From Bacillota bacterium (lineage in GTDB: Bacteria; Bacillota; Clostridia; Lachnospirales; Lachnospiraceae), in the NCBI GenBank assembly GCA_023399055.1, contig JAEWQV010000015.1, positions 310,001-374,000 on the forward strand: a DNA stretch of 64,000 nucleotides, in the 5' to 3' direction. Numbering within the stretch: position 1 is the first letter of the stretch; the number at the start of each line of letters is the position of its first letter. The translations under genes and the position numbers were made by a program. Below, piece by piece: positions 53,605 through 61,911 of this stretch. Under the pieces are notes generated by a model that ran no database searches, was not told the origin of the DNA, and saw only the letters and a list, made by a program, of their open reading frames with translations.

Positions 53605-54825
53605 ATGAAGAATGTATTGGTGGCTCAATCCGGTGGCCCAACTGCTGCAATTAACGCAACTTTGGTGGGTGTATTGCAGGGAGCACGCGAAGGCAAAGAA
53701 GTTAGTCGCGTTTACGGAGCAAGAAATGGAATTGAAGGTGCGATTAAAGGAAATGTGATAGATTTAACCGAAATTCTGACTGATGAAACCGCTTTAGAGG
53801 AACTTACCCATACACCTTCTTCTGCACTTGGTACCTGCAGATATAAGATGAAGGATTGGAGAGTCAATGAAGAACCTTATCTTAAAATATTAGAGACCTT
53901 TAAACAATATGAAATTAAGTACTTTGTATATATCGGTGGAAATGATTCCATGGATACGGTGAATCAACTTTCCGCTTATTGCAAGTTAAAGAACTATGAT
54001 GTCATGGTCATGGGTGCTCCAAAGACAGTTGATAATGACCTTAATCTGACTGACCATTGCCCTGGGTTTGGTTCAGCTGCAAAGTATATTGCAACCACAA
54101 TATCAGAACTCGCTTGTGATATTGGAGCCTATGATATTCCGGCTGTAACTATTGTTGAAATCATGGGACGTAATGCAGGCTGGCTTACAGCGGCAGCAGC
54201 ACTTCCAAGATTAAATGGTACTCCAGGAGCAGACCTTATCTATCTTTGTGAGAAGCCTTTTGAGATTGCAACATTTCTAAAGGATGTTCGTGAACAATTA
54301 GCGAAGAAGCCGGGAATTCTTGTGGCTGTAAGTGAAGGAATTCATGATAGCAAAGGTGTATATATATCAGAACATACCTCAAGCGGTGCAGTGGATAACT
54401 TCGGGCATAAATACATAGCCGGTGCTGCAATTGCACTGGAACATGTAATTCGTAAGGAAATCGGCTGTAAGGTTCGTTCCATTGAGCTTAACTTAATGCA
54501 AAGATCAGCAGCTCACATAGCAAGCCAAACTGATTTATCGGAATCCCTTATGCTGGGTAAGACAGCTATTTCAAGTGCACTTAACGGAGAAACAGGCAGA
54601 ATGGCAGCAGTTAATAGAGTAAGCAATTCTCCATATCATGTTGAATATGTGACAGTGCCTGTAAGTGAAGTGGCGAATGCAGAAAAGAAAGTTCCGGAGA
54701 ATTGGATCACAGAAGATGGTCATGATGTTACGGATGAGATGATGGATTACCTGAAACCGTTAATACAAGGTGAGACAGCAATTAAATACAAGAACGGCAT
54801 ACCAGTAATAAAGAAGCTTTATTAA
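53605..54825 (+). CDS. pfp: PPi-dependent 6-phosphofructokinase
   Basis: A 406-residue PFK. NVLVAQSGGPTAAINATLVG and YIGGNDSMDTVNQL define the phosphate-donor site; the GGNDS sequence (Asp where ATP enzymes have Gly, as in GGDGS) and PKTVDNDL (Lys for Gly) point to pyrophosphate as donor. Also MGRNAGWLTAAAAL. It performs the reversible phosphorylation of fructose 6-phosphate in glycolysis, typical for energy-limited anaerobes. A terminator hairpin follows at 54850. Confidence 0.88.
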   Translation: MKNVLVAQSGGPTAAINATLVGVLQGAREGKEVSRVYGARNGIEGAIKGNVIDLTEILTDETALEELTHTPSSALGTCRYKMKDWRVNEEPYLKILETFKQYEIKYFVYIGGNDSMDTVNQLSAYCKLKNYDVMVMGAPKTVDNDLNLTDHCPGFGSAAKYIATTISELACDIGAYDIPAVTIVEIMGRNAGWLTAAAALPRLNGTPGADLIYLCEKPFEIATFLKDVREQLAKKPGILVAVSEGIHDSKGVYISEHTSSGAVDNFGHKYIAGAAIALEHVIRKEIGCKVRSIELNLMQRSAAHIASQTDLSESLMLGKTAISSALNGETGRMAAVNRVSNSPYHVEYVTVPVSEVANAEKKVPENWITEDGHDVTDEMMDYLKPLIQGETAIKYKNGIPVIKKLY

Positions 54826-54849
54826 ATTTAATAATACTAATTAACAAAA

Positions 54850-54878
54850 ATGAGGGTGTACATTATGTACACCCTCAT
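54850..54878 (+). terminator. Terminator hairpin after the phosphofructokinase gene
   Basis: TGAGGGTGTAC, ATTAT loop, GTACACCCTCA: perfect 11-bp stem, then an AT-rich stretch without a pure T-run. Confidence 0.65.
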
Positions 54879-54959
54879 ATATTATGAAATTTACACAATC
54901 GCACCAAGTTACCAACGGCGGTAAAAAGCTACGAGAAACTTGCATAGCGTGTTTTTCAG

Positions 54960-56306
54960 TTACCAGAATAAGTGATCACCTAACTTTACGCTGTTGGACT
55001 TATCGGTATATCCCTTTTTGGCAGCGGACCTATAAGTGTGGAAATAAAGCCTTGTTCCAATATTATTAGCGCCTTCAAGAGCAGCTTTTGCTGCTTTGAT
55101 GGATAGTAGCTGTGAATTGGAGGTGTAGTTACTATAATTATTCAGCTGTTTCTGCAAGGAACCGCTTTTTGCAACACTAAACTGTCCAGCCTGATAGATG
55201 ACGGCTTTGATGGAATTAGGATACTTTCTGGATTTCACTCTGTTGAGTACGACATTGGCTACTGCTAATTTTCCCTCGTAGCTCTGCGTACCAGCCTCCG
55301 AATGAACTAAGCAGGCTAACAGTATAATATCATCCTTTGTGTAACTGTAACCATCACCATATTTAATCTCTGTTTCTTTCTTTGCTCGTTCCTCTGCCTT
55401 GAGCTGTAAGATTTTCTCTTCTTCTTCCTTTGATACAGCCTCTTTAAAGGTAACTTCAAAGGAAATCATTTCGGTTTTTACATATCCCTCAAGATTTTCA
55501 TCATCGATGTGGATGAATGACCATTCCTCACCTGTTTCTAAAACAGGATAGGTTTCATTTTGATAAATAACGGTTAGCTTTTTTGAATCAGTTGATTTTG
55601 ATTCCCGAACATTTAAGCCATCGACTTCCACACAAGCGGTCTGTGTGCCGTATTTTTCAATTAATTCTGCATCGGATAAGCCGGTCTTTATAAATTCGGC
55701 CTTTGCATATCCAGTTACGCTGCCGGACTCAATATAATACCAATCATCTTCTGTTTTAAGAATGGTACAGCCGGAGTCACGATATAATTTTCCTAGAACT
55801 TCACCATCGGTGGAAGGTTCTTTACGTATATTTACGTAATCCTTAGCAATACAAATTCCAATATCGGAATACAGTGCTACTGTTTCTTCCTCTTTTATTT
55901 CTGGAGTTTCTTCGCTAATCTCTGGGGTTGTACTTGTATCAGCCACTTCGGCAGTAGTTACTTCAGATGGGATAGCAGAAGAGTCTGCTTTATTCTCCTT
56001 GGTGTTGTCTGCATCTGTATCTGGGGCTAGAGCTTTGTCTTCTGTTTGGCTGGCATCTTCCTGTTCGGATTGATACTGTTCCATTAGGGGGGATTCTGTT
56101 GGACCAGGACTATAGGAAAATAATTTAATTTCCCCGCCCGTCTCTTCTTTGGTTAGTGCATTTGAATTTGTTTCAACAACATCCTGATCATCGGATGTGT
56201 TGCTGTCTCTTGTTAATAAAGGTAGTTGTATGTTGAAAATTATGGTCAAACAGAATACGGTCGTAACTACAAACATAGATAGTAAGGCTCTTTTGGTTTT
56301 ATTCAT
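54960..56306 (-). CDS. SH3-domain, SleB/CwlJ-type cell wall hydrolase
   Basis: A 448-residue protein. N-terminal signal anchor (RALLSMFVVTTVFCLTIIF), a long Glu/Thr/Asp-rich spacer (about residues 45-150), two SH3b-like domains (KDYVNIRKEPSTDGEVLGKL; DGLNVRESKSTDSKKLTVIY), a charged helix, then a Hydrolase_2 domain (LLACLVHSEAGTQSYEGKLA ... YQAGQFSVAK). This fold includes spore cortex lytic enzymes SleB and CwlJ; here the Glu in HSEAG is the likely catalytic residue. It acts on peptidoglycan outside the cell. Start at 56306 follows AAGGAG. Confidence 0.85.
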   Translation of the reverse strand: MNKTKRALLSMFVVTTVFCLTIIFNIQLPLLTRDSNTSDDQDVVETNSNALTKEETGGEIKLFSYSPGPTESPLMEQYQSEQEDASQTEDKALAPDTDADNTKENKADSSAIPSEVTTAEVADTSTTPEISEETPEIKEEETVALYSDIGICIAKDYVNIRKEPSTDGEVLGKLYRDSGCTILKTEDDWYYIESGSVTGYAKAEFIKTGLSDAELIEKYGTQTACVEVDGLNVRESKSTDSKKLTVIYQNETYPVLETGEEWSFIHIDDENLEGYVKTEMISFEVTFKEAVSKEEEEKILQLKAEERAKKETEIKYGDGYSYTKDDIILLACLVHSEAGTQSYEGKLAVANVVLNRVKSRKYPNSIKAVIYQAGQFSVAKSGSLQKQLNNYSNYTSNSQLLSIKAAKAALEGANNIGTRLYFHTYRSAAKKGYTDKSNSVKLGDHLFW

Positions 56307-56521
56307 CCTTTTCTCCTTCAAACCGTTTACTTGATATCGCACCTGATATTATATCCCATAGAAATGGTAAAAGCAACTATTTTGCATATAATATGGAAAT
56401 GCATAGAATTAATATACACAATATGCTAAATATATACATGATATTACATAAATTATACGAAATAATTGAAAATATATCCAATTATATACAAGTCATACAA
56501 AGGAGTAACAAAGTAAAATTA

Positions 56522-56584
56522 AGAAAAGCAACTGCTTTTACAGAATATCTCAAACCGATAATCTGTAAAAACAATTGCTTTTCT
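56522..56584 (-). terminator. Long terminator-like hairpin downstream of plsC
   Basis: Arms 56522-56544 and 56562-56584 are complementary at 21 of 23 positions. It lies about 60 bases after the plsC stop in a 337-base gene-free gap; the rest of the gap is AT-rich with nothing else seen. Confidence 0.55.
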
Positions 56585-56644
56585 ATTTATACAAATGAAA
56601 CAACTTCTCATTTTCCCTTGTAGATTTTATAATGAATTGCCTTA

Positions 56645-57358
56645 CTAAGCTTGTGCAAATGTCTGTATTGTATCCTTGATTCTGGAGGCAACCAATTCCG
56701 CTATTTCTGTAGATTTCATACCTTGATATTCTTCATAGTAGAGAGGTGGAAGATAGTGCAACTGTACGGTAAGCGGTTTTATGGAACTTGTATCAAAGGC
56801 TTTGAAAGCATCAATTAAGGCAACAGGCACAATGGGACATTTAGCATTCATTGCACTTTTAAAGCTACCACCTTTAAAGTCTAAAAGATTATTTCCCTTG
56901 CGAGATCTTGTGCCCTCTGCAAATATTAAAAAGTTCTCACCATTTTTTACTCGACGAGTCATATTTGTAATTACCTGCATGGACTGCCTGATATCATCAC
57001 GGTCAATAATCTCTGCTTGTAATAACTGTATCACATCCTTTAGTAAAATGGTGTCCTTCACTTCCTGCTTCATCACTGTAACGAAAGGTCTTTCGTGGGT
57101 TTCAAGAAAAGCTAAGGCATCAAAAAGTCCTTGATGATTGGGGAACATTACATAACCCATTTCAGCAGGCAGGTTATCAAGACCGTGACATTCTATTTTA
57201 ACCCTACCTCTACGATTAACTACTTTCACTATTTTGTGAAGGTAAGCATAGCGGGTAGCGGCATCATATTTTTCAATGTTACATAGCTGCCGGATACGCA
57301 GTAACCAAAAAGGAAGCTGTAATAAGCTGCGAAGGACCATAAGTATAATTCGTTTCAT
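56645..57358 (-). CDS. plsC: 1-acyl-sn-glycerol-3-phosphate acyltransferase (PlsC)
   Basis: A 237-residue membrane-associated acyltransferase. The NHQGLFDALAF block is the NHX4D-type catalytic motif I; FAEGTRSRKG is motif III; CPIVPVALIDAF is motif IV. It adds the second acyl chain to lysophosphatidic acid in phospholipid synthesis. An N-terminal amphipathic or membrane helix is present. Single gene with its own terminator. Confidence 0.9.
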   Translation of the reverse strand: MKRIILMVLRSLLQLPFWLLRIRQLCNIEKYDAATRYAYLHKIVKVVNRRGRVKIECHGLDNLPAEMGYVMFPNHQGLFDALAFLETHERPFVTVMKQEVKDTILLKDVIQLLQAEIIDRDDIRQSMQVITNMTRRVKNGENFLIFAEGTRSRKGNNLLDFKGGSFKSAMNAKCPIVPVALIDAFKAFDTSSIKPLTVQLHYLPPLYYEEYQGMKSTEIAELVASRIKDTIQTFAQA

Positions 57359-57384
57359 GAATAATTCCTTCCTAAATAAAAAAA

Positions 57385-57430
57385 TAGGGTTTGTGAGCTA
57401 TAAGTAAATTATAATACTCCTCAAACCCTT
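57385..57430 (-). terminator. Terminator of rpoD
   Basis: On the minus strand AAGGGTTTGAGG pairs with CTCACAAACCCTA and is followed by a T-run. Confidence 0.75.
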
Positions 57431-57510
57431 AATTTACAATGGTTTGTAACAGTCAGAACCAGGTTTTCGAGCTTGATTCTAAGTAGTCACAATAGTTTTA
57501 GTAAAAAAAG

Positions 57511-58635
57511 TTAAATCAATTCATAACCCTTAAGCATTTTTGCACGGCTTGGATGTCTAAGCTTTCTAAGGGCTTTAGCTTCTATCTGACGGATACGCTC
57601 ACGGGTAACATTGAATTCCTTACCAACCTCTTCCAAGGTGCGGCTTCTTCCGTCCTTTAATCCAAAACGAAGAATGAGTACACGTTGTTCACGGTCTGTT
57701 AATGTGTCAAGTAGACGAGTAATCTGATCCTTTAATATAGAATAAGAAGCTGCATCTTCCGGACCCATAACAGAGTCATCTCGTATGAAATCACCCAAGT
57801 GGCTGTCGTCCTCTTCACCAATTGGTGTATCTAGAGAAATTGGATCAGCAGAAACTTTTAAAATTTCTCTTACCTTTTCTACAGGAAGATTCATAGCCTC
57901 TGCTAATTCCTGATCAGAGGGTTCTCTTCCAAGCGTTTGAAGAAGATTTCTGGATACGCGGTAAGTTTTATTAATAACTTCCGACATATGTACTGGAATT
58001 CGTATGGTACGGGACTGATCTGCTATAGATCTGGTTATAGCCTGACGAATCCACCAGGTAGCATAGGTACTGAATTTATATCCCTTTGTATAATCAAACT
58101 TTTCAACGGCTTTGATTAATCCAAGATTACCTTCCTGAATAAGGTCGAGGAAAGATAAGCCTCTTCCAACATAACGTTTTGCAATACTTACAACAAGTCG
58201 TAAATTGGATTCTGCAAGTAATTGCTTTGCAAGTTCATCACCATCTGCAATTTTCTTTGCAAGCTCCACTTCATCCGACATAGAAAGCAGTGGGTAGTTA
58301 CCAATTTCCTTTAAATATAAGTGAACTGGATCATCTGACATTGTATAGGAAGATGAAGTAAGCGCTTCTACTTCGGATTGGGCTTCTTCTACATCCTCAT
58401 CAAGCTCTAATAAAAGTTCATCGTTAGGTTCATCTTCTTCAGAACCGCTCAAAACTACAATGCTATAAGCCTCAAGTCTTTCATATATTTTATCAATTTG
58501 ATTATTATCTAAATTTAACTCACTTATGAGAGTATTAACCTTTTCTGCCTCGATTACGCCCTTTTGTCTATTTGCAAAAGCAATTAGCTCTCGAAACTTG
58601 TCCTCTAATACATCATGATTTATTTGATCGTTCAT
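57511..58635 (-). CDS. rpoD: Primary RNA polymerase sigma factor RpoD (sigma-A)
   Basis: A 374-residue housekeeping sigma. Region 1.1-like N-terminus, region 1.2 (DDPVHLYLKEIGNYPLLSMS), region 2 (NLRLVVSIAKRYVGRGLSFL, DLIQEGNLGLIKAVEKFDY, FSTYATWWIRQAITRSIADQ), region 3 and region 4 (RTLEEVGKEFNVTRERIRQI). The ATG at 58635 follows GGAGG. Usually dnaG precedes rpoD; here the upstream neighbour is on the other strand, so rpoD is transcribed alone. Confidence 0.93.
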   Translation of the reverse strand: MNDQINHDVLEDKFRELIAFANRQKGVIEAEKVNTLISELNLDNNQIDKIYERLEAYSIVVLSGSEEDEPNDELLLELDEDVEEAQSEVEALTSSSYTMSDDPVHLYLKEIGNYPLLSMSDEVELAKKIADGDELAKQLLAESNLRLVVSIAKRYVGRGLSFLDLIQEGNLGLIKAVEKFDYTKGYKFSTYATWWIRQAITRSIADQSRTIRIPVHMSEVINKTYRVSRNLLQTLGREPSDQELAEAMNLPVEKVREILKVSADPISLDTPIGEEDDSHLGDFIRDDSVMGPEDAASYSILKDQITRLLDTLTDREQRVLILRFGLKDGRSRTLEEVGKEFNVTRERIRQIEAKALRKLRHPSRAKMLKGYELI

Positions 58636-58951
58636 TAAGCATCCTCCATCTTTGGATTTGAAAAATAGCACTAACTAACATTATAACATATCTTTATTAA
58701 TAAGGAAACACGAAATATTAAAGGCTTAACAATAAAAATATGTGGTTAATGACGAGAAAGCTTATTGTATTTAAGCTGAATATCCATTAAGATTACTAGT
58801 AATAAGAAAATTATATTCAGCATTAAAATAGTAGCAGGAAAGAATTAACGTCCAGATTAGCAGAATATATAAGGTGAATTTCAATTGTGTACGAAAAATT
58901 TTGTGTCTGAAGCATTAATAGTGCAGGGCCAAGAAAGGAGTGTTTATCAGA

Positions 58952-59113
58952 ATGAAAAAGTCAGTAGCAGTGTTATCAATTGTATGTGGTTTTCTTTTAG
59001 GAGTTGTCATTGGATTTTTAATTGCGCCAATTAAAAAAGGGATAGAGGTTGGAAATAACTCAGGTAATTCTACAAGCTATAATTACGGCAACAAAGAGAA
59101 TGAGGATAAGTAA
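58952..59113 (+). CDS. Small single-pass membrane protein (YtxH-like)
   Basis: A 53-residue protein: MKKSVAVLSIVCGFLLGVVI then GFLIAPIKKGIEVGNN and a Ser/Asn/Tyr/Glu tail. One membrane helix and an APxKxG-like turn recall YtxH-type proteins. AAAGGAG lies upstream and a clear terminator follows (59115-59155), so this short gene is probably real. Function unknown. The 58672-58951 region before it shows no other feature. Confidence 0.65.
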   Translation: MKKSVAVLSIVCGFLLGVVIGFLIAPIKKGIEVGNNSGNSTSYNYGNKENEDK

Positions 59114-59114
59114 A

Positions 59115-59155
59115 AAAGAGGTGTAGGATAGGTGATTAAAGTCCTGCACCTCTTT
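59115..59155 (+). terminator. Rho-independent terminator after the small membrane protein gene
   Basis: AAAGAGGTGTAGGA (59115-59128) pairs with TCCTGCACCTCTTT (59142-59155), one mismatch. Confidence 0.8.
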
Positions 59156-59254
59156 AGTAATTAAAGTTAGTATCTACTAAGTTAGTATCTACTATTTAAT
59201 TATTAGTTTTTAAAATATGAGTTTAAGTACATAGGTCTCTTGAAAAGCTTCGCA

Positions 59255-60235
59255 CTATAAATATATCTCCAAATTCTTTTGTAATTCTTGCCTTATCTTA
59301 TCTTTTAGATGGGAAGGATTAAGGACCCTTGCTCCAGAACCGAACTGGAGAATCCAACGGACCAGCTCCTCGGTTACGGCAGTATTGCGCATAAAGGTAA
59401 TACCCGTCTCGGTATCTACAATTTCATCCGCCAAATCAGATTCGTACTCTCTAATGTACTTGGCAGTTTGTCCCTCAAATGCAATAATAATTGGTTCTGT
59501 CACATTACTGGAAAGATGTATGAATTTGTTTCTGTTCCTTTTCTGATAGTATTCCTCTGGAACCTGAAAGGTCTCTTCTAAAGGTGTGATGGCTTTAATT
59601 CTAGATACTCTGAAATCACGAAGATCATTACGGAGCTCACAGTAACCAACCACATTCAAGGCACCATCATTGATTAATAGCTCATAGGGACGAATAATAC
59701 GGATGGTATCTTCCTCTGAACCAAAGCTGCGATAGATAATACGTGCTTTATTCTTATTTCTTATTGCGACCTGAAGTCGATCTTCTATTTCGGGGTTAAT
59801 CTCATCGGTAATATAATCATTGGTATTTATGGTTAAGAGTCCATTAAAATGCTTGATGAATTCACGGTTTAAATTCGTTGTATTATCAAGAATTTTATGT
59901 ATTAGTTCCTGCGCTTGTCGTCCCATTGTCATATACTGATAAGGTTTTAATAGTTCTAATAAGAAGGAAAGTGAAATTAACTCGGGTGAGGTGAAGGTGA
60001 TATCTCGAAGTCGAAATTTATCAGCAGTATAATAAGTTTTACCGTTGCGTTCTTCCTCCGATATAAAGCAAATTCCAGATAGACTATCAATGTCTCGTCC
60101 AATGGTCTTTTTATCAACAATGACATCCCATTTTTCTAAAGAAGCATGAATGTCGCCAATGGTATAGCCACGTTTGTTTTCTGAAAGCAGTAATAAGATA
60201 AAAATCTGCCTTTCCGTTTGTGCCATATCCTTCAT
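59255..60235 (-). CDS. WYL-domain transcriptional regulator
   Basis: A 326-residue protein. N-terminal winged-helix HTH (TERQIFILLLLSENKRGYTI ... DKKTIGRDIDSL), central WYL domain (KARIIYRSFGSEEDTIRIIR PYELL; NVVGYCELRNDLRDFRVSRI) and a C-terminal WCX extension. Such proteins sense nucleotides or other ligands and control varied genes. The ATG at 60235 follows GGGGGAAG. No obvious partner; targets unknown. Confidence 0.88.
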   Translation of the reverse strand: MKDMAQTERQIFILLLLSENKRGYTIGDIHASLEKWDVIVDKKTIGRDIDSLSGICFISEEERNGKTYYTADKFRLRDITFTSPELISLSFLLELLKPYQYMTMGRQAQELIHKILDNTTNLNREFIKHFNGLLTINTNDYITDEINPEIEDRLQVAIRNKNKARIIYRSFGSEEDTIRIIRPYELLINDGALNVVGYCELRNDLRDFRVSRIKAITPLEETFQVPEEYYQKRNRNKFIHLSSNVTEPIIIAFEGQTAKYIREYESDLADEIVDTETGITFMRNTAVTEELVRWILQFGSGARVLNPSHLKDKIRQELQKNLEIYL

Positions 60236-60380
60236 TTCTTCCCCCAATCCACCAAATATAATTGGTAATAAAATATAAAAAATATCCATTTCTACCTATA
60301 TATAGGACAACGTTTATTTTATCATACAATAATTATAAAAATGTTTCAAGTAATGATATCATTCCTAGTCAAATTAACCC

Positions 60381-60409
60381 TTGACAATTACAGGGCAAAA
60401 ATATATAAT
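60381..60409 (+). promoter_or_regulatory. Strong sigma-A promoter of the str operon
   Basis: TTGACA (60381-60386), 17-base spacer, TATAAT (60404-60409): perfect consensus, about 185 bases upstream of rpsL. Confidence 0.8.
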
Positions 60410-60593
60410 CAATAAGCGTGTAAATTTTTACATGCTATGTATTTTTCATGCGCTTTTTGTTGATGCTTATAGAGTATCCTCAAAGGCGATAAAAACCACA
60501 GAATTCATGAAGTAATTTTGCAGGGGGTTGAGCATGATCTCATAACCTGCAGGGCAATTCTAAAGCTAATAATTTTCAGGAGGTGAAAAATTA

Positions 60594-61022
60594 ATGCCCA
60601 CATTTAACCAGCTAGTAAGAAAAGGCAGACAGACAATGGAAAAGAAATCTACTGCTCCTGCTTTACAAAAAGGATTCAATTCCTTAAGTAAAAGAGCTAC
60701 AGACGTATCCGCTCCTCAGAAGAGAGGTGTTTGTACAGCAGTTAGAACAGCAACTCCTAAGAAGCCTAACTCAGCGCTTCGTAAGATTGCCAGAGTTCGT
60801 TTGTCCAACGGAATCGAAGTAACCAGCTATATCCCAGGTGAAGGTCACAACCTTCAGGAGCATAGCGTTGTTCTGATCAGAGGTGGTAGAGTAAAGGATT
60901 TACCTGGTACTCGTTATCACATCATCAGAGGTACACTTGATACTGCAGGTGTTGCGAAGAGAAGACAGGCACGTTCCAAATACGGTGCTAAGAGACCTAA
61001 AGCAACAGCAGCTAAGAAATAA
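60594..61022 (+). CDS. rpsL: 30S ribosomal protein S12
   Basis: A 142-residue S12: PTFNQLVRKGRQTMEKKSTA, RGVCTAVRTATPKKPNSALR, GEGHNLQEHSVVLIRGGRVK and a Lys/Ala-rich end. It lines the decoding centre; the residue context PKKPNS and GRVKDLPG are where streptomycin resistance changes occur, here wild type (Lys). AGGAGGTG precedes the ATG. First gene of the str operon. The 272-base gap to rpsG is wide and carries a 30-base-period direct repeat. Confidence 0.97.
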   Translation: MPTFNQLVRKGRQTMEKKSTAPALQKGFNSLSKRATDVSAPQKRGVCTAVRTATPKKPNSALRKIARVRLSNGIEVTSYIPGEGHNLQEHSVVLIRGGRVKDLPGTRYHIIRGTLDTAGVAKRRQARSKYGAKRPKATAAKK

Positions 61023-61038
61023 TTTAATTACTAATTCA

Positions 61039-61089
61039 TTGCAATTAAAGTTAGCGTGCTAATTCGCGTTGCAGTTAAGGTTAAAGTGC
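61039..61089. repeat. Short direct repeat in the rpsL-rpsG gap
   Basis: 21-base units at 61039-61059 and 61069-61089 match at 17 positions (TTGCAxTTAAxGTTAxxGTGC). The rest of the gap (61090-61293) shows no gene; it may carry S7-type autoregulatory structure, not demonstrated. Confidence 0.5.
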
Positions 61090-61293
61090 CGGATTAATTT
61101 TAGTTTCCATTTGATTTGTATTTCTGTGGGTTACAGGTTCAAAGCGAGGAGAATCACTTCGCTCGAGGAAAAACGAAGTTAAACTGAGCACGATCACAAA
61201 AAAGGGTGGGAAACCACCAAACGTATGTGAGTACCGTTGAATTAATAGACTGACGAATATCATTCGTTAAGTATCATTAAGGAGGGAAGAAAC

Positions 61294-61764
61294 GTGCCTA
61301 GAAAAGGACATATAGCAAAAAGAGATGTGTTACCAGATCCGTTGTACAACAATAAAATTGTTACAAAGCTGATCAACAACATCATGCTTGACGGTAAGAA
61401 GGGAACAGCCCAGAAGATCGTTTATGGAGCATTTGATAGAATTGCAGCAAAGACTGGTAAGGATGCCGTTGAGGTATTCGAAGAGGCTATGAATAACATC
61501 ATGCCTGTACTTGAGGTTAAAGCTAGACGTATCGGTGGTGCAACCTACCAGGTACCAATCGAAGTTAGACCAGAAAGAAGACAAGCGCTTGCTCTTCGTT
61601 GGATCACTCTATTTACTCGTAAAAGAGGCGAGAAGACTATGCAGGAGAAGCTTGCAAACGAACTTATGGATGCAGCTAACAACACAGGTGCTTCTGTAAA
61701 AAGAAAAGAAGATATGCATAAAATGGCAGATGCTAATAAGGCATTCGCTCACTACAGATGGTAG
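61294..61764 (+). CDS. rpsG: 30S ribosomal protein S7
   Basis: A 156-residue S7 with GTG start after GGAGGGAAG: PRKGHIAKRDVLPDPLYNNK, LINNIMLDGKKGTAQKIVYG, RIGGATYQVPIEVRPERRQA, and MADANKAFAHYRW at the C-terminus. It nucleates 16S 3' domain assembly. Second gene of the str operon; length normal. Confidence 0.97.
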   Translation: MPRKGHIAKRDVLPDPLYNNKIVTKLINNIMLDGKKGTAQKIVYGAFDRIAAKTGKDAVEVFEEAMNNIMPVLEVKARRIGGATYQVPIEVRPERRQALALRWITLFTRKRGEKTMQEKLANELMDAANNTGASVKRKEDMHKMADANKAFAHYRW

Positions 61765-61911
61765 ACAACAGATTTTGCGCATAGCGTAAAACCACGTTGT
61801 TGTGAATTGAAGACACGATTAATCATCGGTCTTTGTAAATTCAAGTTGAATTTATCATTGCTTAACGGGCTTTGGTAAATTCACTTGTTAAGAATTAAGG
61901 AGGAATTATCC

